From a bacterium (GTDB lineage Bacteria; Auribacterota; UBA3054): a stretch of DNA of 64,000 nt. Below, in pieces: positions 25,744 to 34,242 of this stretch. The notes below the pieces were generated by a model. That model was given only the letters and a program-made list of their open reading frames with translations. It was not told the origin of the DNA and made no database searches. How positions within the stretch are numbered: the first letter of the stretch is position 1; the number at the start of each line of letters is the position of its first letter. The stretch covers positions 124,001 through 188,000 of the forward strand of contig JAFYXV010000007.1 in NCBI GenBank assembly GCA_017557885.1. The letters run 5' to 3'. The position numbers were made by a program, and so were the translations under genes.

Positions 25744-25773
25744 AAAAAAAGCTCCGCCTGCGGCGGAGCTTTT
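25744..25773. terminator. Bidirectional terminator between convergent operons
   Basis: A12-bp stem AAAAGCTCCGCC (25747-25758) with GGCGGAGCTTTT (25762-25773), preceded by further A residues. Serves the dapL-rnf operon on the minus strand and backs up the bamA operon. Confidence 0.8.
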
Positions 25774-25796
25774 ATCTAACTTCTTTTTCTTGTTCT

Positions 25797-26159
25797 TTAT
25801 TTGAAAATGAAGTAGGCGGCGGCCACCATGCAGATGGCGGCGTAGAGGAAGTTCCAGGAGACCTTCTCCTTCATGATGAAGATCGCGAAGGGCACGAAGA
25901 CCGAGAGCGTAACGATCTCCTGGGTGATCTTCATCTGCATGAGGGTGAAGGACTGGTTGCCGAAGCGATTGGCCGGGATCATGATGCTGTATTCGAAGAA
26001 GGCTATCACCCAGCTTGTCAGAATGGCGAGGATAACGGGGGAGTCGGCTCTGTTTTTCAGGTGATAGTACCAGGCGAAAGTCATGAAGATGTTCGAGAGG
26101 ACGAGAAGCGACGCGTAAATGCAAAAATTGGAGATCTTCATATTGAATATTTGCTCCAT
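25797..26159 (-). CDS. DUF486 (DMT-superfamily) small membrane protein
   Basis: 120 residues with four hydrophobic helices. LSNIFMTFAWYYHLK near residue 20, WVIAFFEYSIMIPANRFG near 50 and FTLMQMKITQEIVTLSVF near 70 match the DUF486 family, a four-helix relative of drug/metabolite transporters with unknown substrate. An internal ATG at codon 7 (26141) is an alternative start. It overlaps the end of the preceding gene by 22 bases, so it is the last gene of the operon beginning at dapL. Confidence 0.75.
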   Translation of the reverse strand: MEQIFNMKISNFCIYASLLVLSNIFMTFAWYYHLKNRADSPVILAILTSWVIAFFEYSIMIPANRFGNQSFTLMQMKITQEIVTLSVFVPFAIFIMKEKVSWNFLYAAICMVAAAYFIFK

Positions 26160-26524
26160 GCGGTGCCTGTGTTGGGGGGCGCAATTCTTACGGTTAACTG
26201 AGTTTTCAAATGTTCCAGGGCGTCTGATATTTTTTCAGACTGATTTTCCGGAAGCTCGCACAAAAGGATCGGCGCTTGCGAGGCGGCGGCCCTGGCGAGG
26301 GCGGCGAGATAAAGCTCGTCTTCCGTTAGCTCCCGGCAGGCCTTGTAAAAAATGGGGGAGAGCCAGGGCCAGCTTTCCATTTCCGCGGTTCTCGCTTTTA
26401 TCTCATCGCTCGTATAGCCGCGCAGCATAAGGTCGCCCAGGACGTTCTTGAAGACCGTCATGTGCGGATAAAAGGCGTGCCGCGGGGAAACGAAAGCGGT
26501 GTCAGCTGAACCGAAAGCGAACAT
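26138..26524 (-). CDS. Degenerate ABC-ATPase-like protein lacking Walker A
   Basis: 128 residues. AFYPHMTVFKN (17-27) corresponds to the ALYPHMTVxxN segment after the Q-loop of sugar-type ABC ATPases. RELTEDELYLAALARA (64-79) aligns with the signature RELSGGQRQRVALARA, and ILLCELP (86-92) with Walker B LLLDEP. The Walker A loop is absent, the Q-loop glutamine is replaced, LSGGQ is LTEDE, and the Walker B Asp-Glu is Cys-Glu. It therefore cannot hydrolyse ATP in the usual way. The ATG overlaps the peptidase stop (TAATG-like, one base), and the frame is open and clean, so it may still be a translated protein with a new role or a young pseudogene. Confidence 0.55.
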   Translation of the reverse strand: MFAFGSADTAFVSPRHAFYPHMTVFKNVLGDLMLRGYTSDEIKARTAEMESWPWLSPIFYKACRELTEDELYLAALARAAASQAPILLCELPENQSEKISDALEHLKTQLTVRIAPPNTGTAWSKYSI

Positions 26525-27984
26525 TACTTTTTGTCGGCCGTCTTGGCTATGAAGCTGACGATGTCGTTTTTCAATTTCGCGCGCTCCTTGTCGATGGTGT
26601 ACATCATGTGCCCGCCCTGATAGTAGGTCTGGGTGATGTTTTTCTTCAAGTCCGGCGTCAGGGGCATGTGGTTCACCGTGTGCCAGGTGGCAAAATACGG
26701 CGTGGCAAGGTCAAAGTAGCCGTTGGCGATGAGGACCTTCAGGTCCGTATTGCGGCAGATGGCCTGGCGCAGCCTGTCGCTGACGTTGACGTATTTTCCG
26801 TCGTGGTCGGATTTCCAGGGATGGGCGCGGCCCGTCAGGACCAGGTAAAGCTTCTCGGAGGAGTAGCCCAGCTCCTGGGTGACGTAGTCGTTGAAACAGG
26901 TGGTGAAAACGCCGGCGGTGGCGGAATGAGAGGGATCGGTCTCGGGATGGTCGCCAGCACGTTCGCCGTCGCGGCCTTTTATTCTGCCGTCGAAGCGGCC
27001 CACGGAATAGCCTTCCTCTTTCAGGAGGTTTTTGGTGAAGCGCCAGATACTGGGCTTCAGGTTGCAGTCAAGCACGAACTGCTCTGTGAGTCCGGTGTAG
27101 GCGGCGAGTTTTTTCGCGACTTCCTGCTTTTCATCTTCAGGAAGTTCGGTGCCTAAAAAGAGCGCGCGGAGGTATTCGTTGACCGCGAAGTTTTCCACTT
27201 CCGCCAGGAAATCGTCCTGCTTTTGTCCAACGCCGGCTTTCTTGTGATAGTGGGCGATGGCGGCGTAGGTGGGCAAAAAGAGGATGTAGGGGAGGTCGTT
27301 GCCGAAGTCAAATCTGGCGGTGCCGAAATCAAGGATGGAGGAAACGAGGATGATGCCGTTCAGGTACATGCCCTGCTCGTTGTTCAGGTATCCGGCAAGC
27401 CCTGCGGAGCGCGTCGTGCCGTAGCTTTCGCCTAAAAGGTACTTCGGGGACATCCAGCGGCCCTGCTGGCTGCAGAAACGCATGATGAAGTCGCCCATGG
27501 CCTCGATGTCTTTTTCAAGTCCGTGGAACTCGTCTTCGTGCTCGAGGTCTTCGGCGCGGGAGAAGCCCGTGCTGACAGGATCGACGAAGACCAGGTCGGC
27601 GACGTCAAGGAGAGTTTCCTTGTTGTCCACGATCTCAAAGGGCGGTTTGGGAGCGGAGCCGTCGGCGTTCATTTTGCAGCGCCTGGGTCCGAAGGCGCCC
27701 ATGTGCAGCCAGATGGAGGAACTGCCGGGGCCGCCGTTGTAGATGAAGATAACGGGGCGCTTCTTGAGATCTTTGACGCCGCTCTTCTGGTAATAGGTGA
27801 AGAAGATGCGGGCTTTTATTTTGCTCTCGTCCTTGTGTTCGCGAAGGAAGAGCGTTCCGGCGGTGGCGGTGTAATCAAGTTTTTGCGTTCCCAGTTTGAG
27901 GGAATGGGAAGTCGTTACGCGCTGCTCCTTTTCTTCCTTCGGAGTTTCGGCGGCTTCTTTGTTTTTCTTTTCTTCGTTTTCCAT
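26524..27984 (-). CDS. Serine carboxypeptidase-like protein (peptidase family S10)
   Basis: 486 residues from ATG 27982-27984. An in-frame TTG at 28009-28011 would overlap rnfA and is less likely. Alpha/beta-hydrolase motifs of family S10 are clear: FIYNGGPGSSS (oxyanion hole) near residue 90, VDPVSTGFS, the nucleophile GESYGTTR near 185, a KVLIANGYFDLATPY segment with the catalytic Asp, and YYQGGHMMY with the catalytic His. The N-terminus is Lys/Glu-rich with no signal peptide, so it may be cytoplasmic, although many bacterial relatives are exported. It follows rnfA in the operon; the substrate is unknown. Confidence 0.85.
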   Translation of the reverse strand: MENEEKKNKEAAETPKEEKEQRVTTSHSLKLGTQKLDYTATAGTLFLREHKDESKIKARIFFTYYQKSGVKDLKKRPVIFIYNGGPGSSSIWLHMGAFGPRRCKMNADGSAPKPPFEIVDNKETLLDVADLVFVDPVSTGFSRAEDLEHEDEFHGLEKDIEAMGDFIMRFCSQQGRWMSPKYLLGESYGTTRSAGLAGYLNNEQGMYLNGIILVSSILDFGTARFDFGNDLPYILFLPTYAAIAHYHKKAGVGQKQDDFLAEVENFAVNEYLRALFLGTELPEDEKQEVAKKLAAYTGLTEQFVLDCNLKPSIWRFTKNLLKEEGYSVGRFDGRIKGRDGERAGDHPETDPSHSATAGVFTTCFNDYVTQELGYSSEKLYLVLTGRAHPWKSDHDGKYVNVSDRLRQAICRNTDLKVLIANGYFDLATPYFATWHTVNHMPLTPDLKKNITQTYYQGGHMMYTIDKERAKLKNDIVSFIAKTADKK

Positions 27985-28000
27985 TTTTGTGCGATCAAAA

Positions 28001-28675
28001 TTATTTAACAAGTCCGGCGAAGCCCATGAAGGCTATGGCCAAAAGCGCGGCGGTCAAAAAGGCGATGGGCATTCCCCTGAAAGGCTTGGGAATGTCAACC
28101 AGCGCCAGACGCTCCCTGATGCCCGCCATCAGCATTAGGGCGAGTAGGAAGCCGCATCCGGCGCCAAACCCCTGTAAAACGCCAAAGAGGAGGCTCATTG
28201 GGTGTCCGTAGCCCAGGGCCGTGCCGTTGATGGTCACGCCTTCGATGTTGAGGATCGTAACGCCAAGGACGGCGCAGTTCGTCGTGATAAGGGGAAGGTA
28301 GATGCCCAAGGCCGCGTAAAGGGGCGGGGCGATCTTCTGGATGACCATCTCCACGAACTGCACGAGAGCCGCGATGACAAGGATGAAGACCAGCGTCATG
28401 AGGTAGCGCAGGTCGAAAGATTCAACGCCTTTTTCCCCGCCGAAGATCTTGTAGAAGAGATTGCTCTCGGAGGGATAGAGGAAGAAGTGATAGACGAGCC
28501 AGCAGACGACGCTGGCGAGCGTCATGACGAAGATGACGGCGAGCCCCATGCCCAGGGCCGACTTCTTTTCCGTGGATACGCCGATGTAGGGGCAGTAGCC
28601 AAGGAAGCGCGAGAAAATGAAGTTGTTGACGAGAACAACCGAAATGATGACTAAAAAGGCAGTGGCAAGGTTCAT
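28001..28675 (-). CDS. rnfA: Rnf complex membrane subunit RnfA
   Basis: 224 residues, six helices. LVNNFIFSRFLGYCPYIGVS at the N-terminus and IYLPLITTNCAVLGVTIL near residue 125 are signatures of RnfA/NqrE; the conserved cysteines help hold the intramembrane iron-sulfur centre shared with RnfE. The complex couples electron flow between ferredoxin and NAD to Na+ or H+ transport. A loop rich in Glu and Phe (about 70-95) makes it a little longer than usual. Overlaps rnfE by four bases (ATGA). Confidence 0.93.
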   Translation of the reverse strand: MNLATAFLVIISVVLVNNFIFSRFLGYCPYIGVSTEKKSALGMGLAVIFVMTLASVVCWLVYHFFLYPSESNLFYKIFGGEKGVESFDLRYLMTLVFILVIAALVQFVEMVIQKIAPPLYAALGIYLPLITTNCAVLGVTILNIEGVTINGTALGYGHPMSLLFGVLQGFGAGCGFLLALMLMAGIRERLALVDIPKPFRGMPIAFLTAALLAIAFMGFAGLVK

Positions 28676-29265
28676 TTGGCTCTCCTCTGGGATAAGACGT
28701 TACGCACGGCCATGACCAGTCCGAAAGTTAATAGCGCGCCGGCTGGGAGGATCATGATGCCGATGGGGTCCCAGCCGGGAATGACCGTCAGACCGAACCA
28801 TTTGTTGGCGCCCAAAACTTCCCTGATGGTGGCGATGATGGAGATGGCGATAAGGAAGCCAATTCCCATGCCCAGGCCGTCCAGGGCGGCTCTCAGGGGA
28901 TTGTTCTTGGCGGCGAAAGCTTCCGCACGGCCAAGGATGATGCAGTTCACCACGATCAATTTTATGAAGAGTCCGATGGCCTTGCTAAGTTCCGGCGCGA
29001 AGCCCGCGATCAGCATATCGACTACCGTCACCAAAAAAGCGATGACGATGATGTAGCAGGGGATCCTGATCTTGGAGGGCACGAAGCCCTTTATAAGGGA
29101 AATGATGATGTTGGAGAAGGTCAGGACTGCGATGACGGAAAGCCCCATGCCCACGGCGTTGCGCATGCTTCCGCTGGTTGCGAGAGTCGGGCACAAGCCC
29201 AAGGAAAGGACCAGTACAGGGTTTTTCTCCCAGATGCCTTTCAGGAATTCACGAAAAAGACTCAT
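28672..29265 (-). CDS. rnfE: Rnf complex membrane subunit RnfE
   Basis: 197 residues, six helices. NPVLVLSLGLCPTLATSGSM near residue 15 and LIVVNCIILGRAEAFA near 103 are the RnfE/NqrD signatures, including the cysteines of the shared metal centre. It is homologous to RnfA in inverted topology. It directly follows rnfG (start next to the rnfG stop) and overlaps rnfA. Confidence 0.93.
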   Translation of the reverse strand: MSLFREFLKGIWEKNPVLVLSLGLCPTLATSGSMRNAVGMGLSVIAVLTFSNIIISLIKGFVPSKIRIPCYIIVIAFLVTVVDMLIAGFAPELSKAIGLFIKLIVVNCIILGRAEAFAAKNNPLRAALDGLGMGIGFLIAISIIATIREVLGANKWFGLTVIPGWDPIGIMILPAGALLTFGLVMAVRNVLSQRRAK

Positions 29266-29907
29266 TTATTTTCCCTCCTTTTTCGCTTTCAGAAAAAGCT
29301 CGATGGGTTCTTTGACCGCCTTCGTCACGGCGGTAGATGTTATGGTCGCGCCGGAAAGCGCGGTGATGTGCTTCGGATCTTTCGTCTTCACGACAATGAG
29401 ATCCTCGGGCGTCTTGCCGGAGAACTGCGCCTGGAACCAGGGGATCTGGCTCTCCTCAGATTTTTCTTCCTTCGCGGAGAAGAGTCCTTTGATGGCGCTA
29501 AATATGGTGTCGTTGGAAGGAAGCGCGTCCACTTCCGCACCTAAGCCCGGAGTTTCCGCCTGCTCGAGCACTCTGATGGCGACGACCTTGCCGTCGGGCT
29601 CGATGCCGGAGAGAACTTTGATCTGGGACTGATAGCCGCCGACCTGGTACAAAAGTTCGTAGCCGATCACGTTCTTGCTTTCGTCGAAGACTTCGTAATA
29701 AGAAATAGTCTTGCCTTCCGCTTCCAGCGTTTTCAGTTCGCCAAAAGCTGCGGCGCTGGGGAAAGCCAGTTTCTGGCCTTCCTCGAGTCTCTTCGACTGG
29801 GCGGCTTGAATAGGCTCCTTGGTGATCCTGTCAACCAGAGACAAGCCTACGCCGGCCACGCCGGCAATGATGAGAAGGACTAAGCCGTAATGCAGTATAG
29901 TTTTCAT
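29266..29907 (-). CDS. rnfG: Rnf complex FMN-binding subunit RnfG
   Basis: 213 residues: one N-terminal membrane anchor (LHYGLVLLIIAGVAGVGLSL) and a periplasmic FMN-binding domain. TALSGATITSTAV near residue 188 carries the threonine that receives covalent FMN through a phosphoester bond, and QAETPGLGAEVD near 115 is also typical. The length (213, not about 260) favours RnfG over NqrC. Overlaps rnfD by four bases. The flavin transferase ApbE was not seen in the window. Confidence 0.92.
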   Translation of the reverse strand: MKTILHYGLVLLIIAGVAGVGLSLVDRITKEPIQAAQSKRLEEGQKLAFPSAAAFGELKTLEAEGKTISYYEVFDESKNVIGYELLYQVGGYQSQIKVLSGIEPDGKVVAIRVLEQAETPGLGAEVDALPSNDTIFSAIKGLFSAKEEKSEESQIPWFQAQFSGKTPEDLIVVKTKDPKHITALSGATITSTAVTKAVKEPIELFLKAKKEGK

Positions 29908-30884
29908 TTCTTGCCCGTCCCGAATACTCTGTTAGAAATAAGACCGTCGATCAAGGGCACTGTGGCGTTCATGATCAGAATGGAGTAGGAAACGCCCTCC
30001 GGATAACCGCCCCAGCGTCTTATTATGAAAGTCAAAAGTCCGCAGCCAAATCCGAAGATCAGTTGCCCTTTGTGCGTCAGCGGGGAAGTGACCATGTCGG
30101 TAGCCATGAACCAGGCTCCCAGCATCGCGCCGCCCGAGAGGATCGCGAAAAGCGGATCGCCCTTGAAGATCAGAGTGACCACGGCCAGCGTCACAAGGAA
30201 GCTTACGGGGATGTGCCAACTTATGATGCCTCTTATGAGCAGGAAAAGGCCGCCCAGAAGCAGCAGCGCGGCGGATATCTCGCCCACGCAGCCAATGGCG
30301 CCTCTGCCGTAGCCGAAGAGGAGGTCAAGGTACATGCTGCCCTTCGAACCGAAAGCCTGCATAAGAGCCTCCTGGCCGCCTTCCTTTAAGAGTCCCAAAG
30401 GAGTCGCCTGGGAGACGGCGTCCACGGGGTTGCCGAATTGGGTGCCCAGGGTCCAGCTGGTCATGTGCTTCGGGAAAGAGGCCAAAAGGAAGGCGCGGCC
30501 GATCAACGCCGGGTTGAAAATGTTGCAGCCCAATCCGCCGAAGCACTGCTTGACTATTATGACAGCCAGCGCCGTGCCGAGCATCGGCATCCACAAGGGA
30601 ATGGTCGGCGGAACGTTGAAGGAGACTAAGAGCCCGGTCAGCGCCGCGCTGCCGTCCCAGCAGGATCTGATTGGCTGATGTCTGATCTTGAGGCAAATTG
30701 CCTCGCATACCATGGCGAATAGAACGCAGACGATCGTTAATTTGACCGCCATGAGCCCGAAGATCACGTAGCTCCAGATCAAAGCCGGCAGCAGCGCGAA
30801 AAAGACCGTCCACATGACTTTCGGGATGGAGTCTCCCGACCTGATGTGGGGCGATGAGGAAAGACGAAGAAGTTTTGTTTCCAT
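29904..30884 (-). CDS. rnfD: Rnf complex membrane subunit RnfD
   Basis: 326 residues with about ten helices. SPHIRSGDSIPKVMW at the start and DAVSQATPLG near residue 175 (covalent FMN site) identify RnfD/NqrB. GLGCNIFNPALIGRAF and GAWFMATDMVTSP are additional family strings. The shorter length supports RnfD. It starts ten bases after folK. In most rnf operons RnfC lies just upstream and RnfB at the end; neither is here. Confidence 0.92.
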   Translation of the reverse strand: METKLLRLSSSPHIRSGDSIPKVMWTVFFALLPALIWSYVIFGLMAVKLTIVCVLFAMVCEAICLKIRHQPIRSCWDGSAALTGLLVSFNVPPTIPLWMPMLGTALAVIIVKQCFGGLGCNIFNPALIGRAFLLASFPKHMTSWTLGTQFGNPVDAVSQATPLGLLKEGGQEALMQAFGSKGSMYLDLLFGYGRGAIGCVGEISAALLLLGGLFLLIRGIISWHIPVSFLVTLAVVTLIFKGDPLFAILSGGAMLGAWFMATDMVTSPLTHKGQLIFGFGCGLLTFIIRRWGGYPEGVSYSILIMNATVPLIDGLISNRVFGTGKK

Positions 30885-30893
30885 ATGTTTAAA

Positions 30894-31385
30894 TTATGCT
30901 TGTTGCAAAATAAAAGCGGGGGCGAAGAGCCTGACTTCCTGAGCGTCAAGAAGAGATGCGTATTCCTTGCCGAATTGGAAAGCATCTTTCTGCAATTCCC
31001 TCAGGGGCGCAAGCACGAAGAGCCTTTCTTTTATCCTGGGATGCGGGATCGTGAGTTCCGGTTCGTTCACGCACTCATCATTGAAAGTCAGCATGTCGAT
31101 ATCGCAAGTCCTGGGAGAATTCTTTTCATGCTCATTCGGTCTGCCCAGTTCCTTTTCGATGCTCTGGGTAAAAGCGAGCAGTTCGCGCTCATTCATTTCA
31201 TGTTCGCAGGAGACGACCATGTTGAGGAAAGGAGAGCTGCCGGCGGTACAGTCTATGGGCGCGGTCTCCCAGACGGAAGACAACGAAGTGACAGCAACCT
31301 TCTCGCGCAGCTTTGCCACTGCGCTCTTAAGATTGCCAAGTCTGTCACCCAGATTTGACCCAAGACTGAGATAGCTTAATGTCAT
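30894..31385 (-). CDS. folK: 2-amino-4-hydroxy-6-hydroxymethyldihydropteridine pyrophosphokinase
   Basis: 163 residues, typical HPPK size. It transfers pyrophosphate from ATP to the pterin in folate synthesis. YLSLGSNLGDR at the N-terminus, VWETAPI, PFLNMV, and the catalytic SPRTCDIDMLTF (magnesium-binding aspartates) followed by IPHPRIKERLFVLAPL are all present. Overlaps the aminotransferase gene by four bases. Co-transcription with rnf genes looks incidental. Confidence 0.93.
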   Translation of the reverse strand: MTLSYLSLGSNLGDRLGNLKSAVAKLREKVAVTSLSSVWETAPIDCTAGSSPFLNMVVSCEHEMNERELLAFTQSIEKELGRPNEHEKNSPRTCDIDMLTFNDECVNEPELTIPHPRIKERLFVLAPLRELQKDAFQFGKEYASLLDAQEVRLFAPAFILQQA

Positions 31386-32554
31386 TTGTAAATGTTGAGC
31401 TTTTTGATCCTTTCCACCGCTTCAAGGAGCCTTTCCTTGGGAGCGGTCAGAGTCATCCTGATATAGCCTTCGCCGGAGGGGCCGAAGCCGTTGCCGGGAG
31501 TGGCCACCATCGCCGCTTCCTTAAGAAGTTTCATGGCGGTCTCCTTGCTCGTCATGCCCTGAGGCACGGGCGCCCAGACGTAAAAGGCCGCCTGACTAGG
31601 CTTCACGGGACAGCCCAGGGCCTGCAGGCCATTGACTAGCGCATCCCTTCTTTCCTGGTAAGTACGAAGCAGCTCTTCGCGCCAACTTTGGTCGCCCGTC
31701 AGAGCTTCCACTGCGGCGTCCTGGACGGCGCCGAAGATGCCGGAGTCGAGGTTTCCCTTGATGCGGGAGAGCCCGGCCACCAATGACGGATTGCCCACCG
31801 CGAAAGCCACCCTCCAGCCCGTCATATTGTAGGTCTTGGAAAGCGAGTAGTACTCCACGCAGTATTCCTTGGCGCCCTCAACTTCCAGGAAGGAATGGGG
31901 CTTGATGCCGTCGTAGTAAACGTCGGCGTAGGCCGCGTCGTGGGCGATGATGATGTTGTATTTCTTCGCGAAGTCCAGGGCTTTCTTGTAAAAGGAGAGC
32001 GGCGCGGTGACAGCTATGGGGTTGTTGGGGTAGCAGAGGAACATCATCTTCGCCCTCTGCGCAATTTCTTCCGGAATGGCGTCAAGGTCGGGAAGATAAT
32101 CGTTCTCTTCCTTAAGCGGCATATAGTAAGTCTCGGCGTCAGCGAAAAGCGTACCGGAATGATAGACCGGGTATCCCGGTTCCGGAACGAGCACCACTTC
32201 GCCAGGGTTGACGAACGCAAGGTGGATATGCCCGATGCCTTCCTTGGAGCCAAGGAGCGGTATGATCTCGGTGTTGGGATCAACGGTCACGCCGAAACGG
32301 GTTTTATAATAAGCGGCGCAGGCTTCTCTCAGAGCCTGTTTGCCGTTGCCAAAGTCGTACTGATGGTTGGCGGGATTCAGGGCGGCTTTTCTTAAAGCTT
32401 CCACGATGTGCGGAGGAGTGGGGAGGTCAGGGTCGCCGATGCCCAGATTGATGACGTCCGCGCCCGATTTCTTCAGTTCGCTTTTCAGAGCGTCGATCTC
32501 TTGGAAGAGATACGGCGGCAGCATGGAAAGCCTTTTGGAAAGGGGAAAATCCAT
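31382..32554 (-). CDS. dapL: LL-diaminopimelate aminotransferase-like class I/II aminotransferase
   Basis: 390 residues, PLP-dependent. INLGIGDPDLPTPPHIVEAL near residue 36 and YDFGNGKQALREA are characteristic of DapL, which converts tetrahydrodipicolinate directly to LL-diaminopimelate for lysine and peptidoglycan. The PLP lysine is in SLSKTYNMTGWR near residue 235, with HDAAYADVYYD supplying the cofactor Asp and Tyr. The MurE of this window carries the meso-DAP motif, which fits. Other class I aminotransferases cannot be fully excluded. ATG with AAGGAAC upstream; first gene of the operon. Confidence 0.8.
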   Translation of the reverse strand: MDFPLSKRLSMLPPYLFQEIDALKSELKKSGADVINLGIGDPDLPTPPHIVEALRKAALNPANHQYDFGNGKQALREACAAYYKTRFGVTVDPNTEIIPLLGSKEGIGHIHLAFVNPGEVVLVPEPGYPVYHSGTLFADAETYYMPLKEENDYLPDLDAIPEEIAQRAKMMFLCYPNNPIAVTAPLSFYKKALDFAKKYNIIIAHDAAYADVYYDGIKPHSFLEVEGAKEYCVEYYSLSKTYNMTGWRVAFAVGNPSLVAGLSRIKGNLDSGIFGAVQDAAVEALTGDQSWREELLRTYQERRDALVNGLQALGCPVKPSQAAFYVWAPVPQGMTSKETAMKLLKEAAMVATPGNGFGPSGEGYIRMTLTAPKERLLEAVERIKKLNIYK

Positions 32555-32738
32555 TTGGTTCCTTAATTGATTTGTAAGTTAGTTTAAATGAAATTATACC
32601 ATAACGCTCCCCTTTGATGTGGAAATGAGCGCCCTTCGCCTCCAACGCAGGGTGAAGCGATTGCATAAAACATTGGGAAAGGTTAAAATTATTAGGTCAT
32701 ATACAGTTCGTTTTAACCTTAGACAACTTTCGGCAGAA

Positions 32739-33701
32739 ATGAAGAAAACGCTTTTGGTTTCATTCCTTCTGGCAGCTTTTGGCGCGCTTTGCGCCGACGC
32801 CATGATCAATTACAATGGAAAACTTTTGATAGAAGTGCAGGACGAGGAGAGCGGATTGCCGGTCCCGGGCTACCAGTTTTCCATCAGCGAGGATTACAGC
32901 CACACCAAGATCCTTGCCACAATAGAATCTGACATCAACGGACGCGGCTGGAGCAAAAAACTGAAACCGGGCGAATACTACATTTTCAACAGCAGGACCT
33001 CCGGCGGCTACGCTCCCTACGAAGGCGGCGGACCTTTTGCTTTCCCGGCCGCCGGCACCGGCATGGTCTTCAAAGTCAAAGGAGGAAACAAGGGCTGCAA
33101 GATAGATCAGTCGGGATCGGAGAGCACGCTTAAGATGTCCGGCGTAGTGACGGACGAGACGCTGGGAAGGATCGACGCCGACGGTCAGCACAGATTTTTC
33201 ATCAGCTGCAAAGGCAGCATATTTTCCGACTATTTCTGCCTGATCCCCAAAGGCTCCGACGCCTATTTGAAAGCAAATGACGTAAGTTTGAATTTCAAGC
33301 GCAAAAAAACCACGCTGACTTTCAAGATCGGCCCAACTTACGCCAACAAATATTTCAACCTGGGAACTTTTTCCGAGGGCTCCGCGTTTGTCGAGAATCT
33401 GCTTGTTGAGAACACGTTCTCCGGCAAGAATAGCAATATTTACAACCAGGACAAGGATCCCTTCAACAACAGCACCGTGTCTTTCTACCACGGCTGGATC
33501 ACGCATCCGGATATGTACGGCGGTCAGAGCTTCAATTTGATCGACAAGGGCAACCAGTATTGCTGCGACAATACGTCGATCGTGGAGGGAGCCAAGGTTG
33601 CTCTTAAGTTCTCCCTCAGCAAGAAGAACCACAAGTTCAAGCTGACCTTGAAGTCTCAATACAACATAGGCTGCTATTTCAGGTTCACGAAAAACGATTA
33701 A
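32739..33701 (+). CDS. Secreted protein of unknown function
   Basis: 320 residues from the ATG at 32739, chosen because MKKTLLVSFLLAAFGALCADA is a clear signal peptide; the frame is open another 40 codons upstream but that part is basic and not signal-like. The mature protein begins with LLIEVQDEESGLPVPGYQFSI and GWSKKLKPGEYYIFNS, which looks like a carboxypeptidase-regulatory or prealbumin-like beta domain. The C-terminal 200 residues are beta-rich (NLGTFSEGSAFVENLLVEN) without motifs I recognise. Divergent from dapL and followed by a lipoprotein gene 36 bases on, probably in one transcript. Confidence 0.6.
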   Translation: MKKTLLVSFLLAAFGALCADAMINYNGKLLIEVQDEESGLPVPGYQFSISEDYSHTKILATIESDINGRGWSKKLKPGEYYIFNSRTSGGYAPYEGGGPFAFPAAGTGMVFKVKGGNKGCKIDQSGSESTLKMSGVVTDETLGRIDADGQHRFFISCKGSIFSDYFCLIPKGSDAYLKANDVSLNFKRKKTTLTFKIGPTYANKYFNLGTFSEGSAFVENLLVENTFSGKNSNIYNQDKDPFNNSTVSFYHGWITHPDMYGGQSFNLIDKGNQYCCDNTSIVEGAKVALKFSLSKKNHKFKLTLKSQYNIGCYFRFTKND

Positions 33702-33737
33702 AGACCATAACCTTTCCTCCATTACCAGGGATCTCAT

Positions 33738-34175
33738 ATGAATAAATACTTTCTAATCATTTTGGCGCTGGGCCTTTTTTTCCTGCAAGGCTGCTCGTCG
33801 CTCCGTTATTCGGAAAAAATGACTTACAAAAGTTTGGAAGCAAACGGCATTACGATCGATAAGCCGGCCGGGCCCTGGGAAAAACCCGCCAGCCCCGCGG
33901 CGGCTGCTTTCCTGAATTTTCTTCCAGGCTGCGGCAACTTCTATCTGGCCTGCGGCGACGGAGCCGATTCCGACCATTACCTCTACGGATTCATAAATTG
34001 GATCACCTGGCCTGTGTCGTGGTTCTGGGGCATCCCGGAGGCGGGCATCGACGCCGGCAACATAAACAGGCGCGAGCTGGTCTATTTCTACACCTTCCAT
34101 CCCGCCGGTCAGAACGCCCTCGATGAGCTGGGGCTGGAAATGAAACCGGGCGGCTACGTCGTAAAAAAGAAATGA
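33738..34175 (+). CDS. Small lipoprotein of unknown function
   Basis: 145 residues. Signal peptide with lipobox LQGC, lipidated Cys19. The body contains PAAAAFLNFLPGCGNFYLACG and a Trp-rich hydrophobic stretch (GFINWITWPVSWFWGIPEAG, about 88-107) that may contact or enter the membrane. This pattern occurs in small envelope proteins of unknown role. A strong terminator follows. Confidence 0.65.
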   Translation: MNKYFLIILALGLFFLQGCSSLRYSEKMTYKSLEANGITIDKPAGPWEKPASPAAAAFLNFLPGCGNFYLACGDGADSDHYLYGFINWITWPVSWFWGIPEAGIDAGNINRRELVYFYTFHPAGQNALDELGLEMKPGGYVVKKK

Positions 34176-34190
34176 ACCTGGCGATTTGCT

Positions 34191-34230
34191 AAAAAAAGAG
34201 CCCGCGAGAGAAATCGCGGGCTCTTTTTTT
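34191..34230. terminator. Bidirectional terminator
   Basis: A 17-bp stem (34191-34207 with 34214-34230) with A and T tracts on the flanks. Ends the lipoprotein gene on the plus strand and the lpd operon on the minus strand. Confidence 0.88.
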
Positions 34231-34242
34231 TGTCTTTGATTT

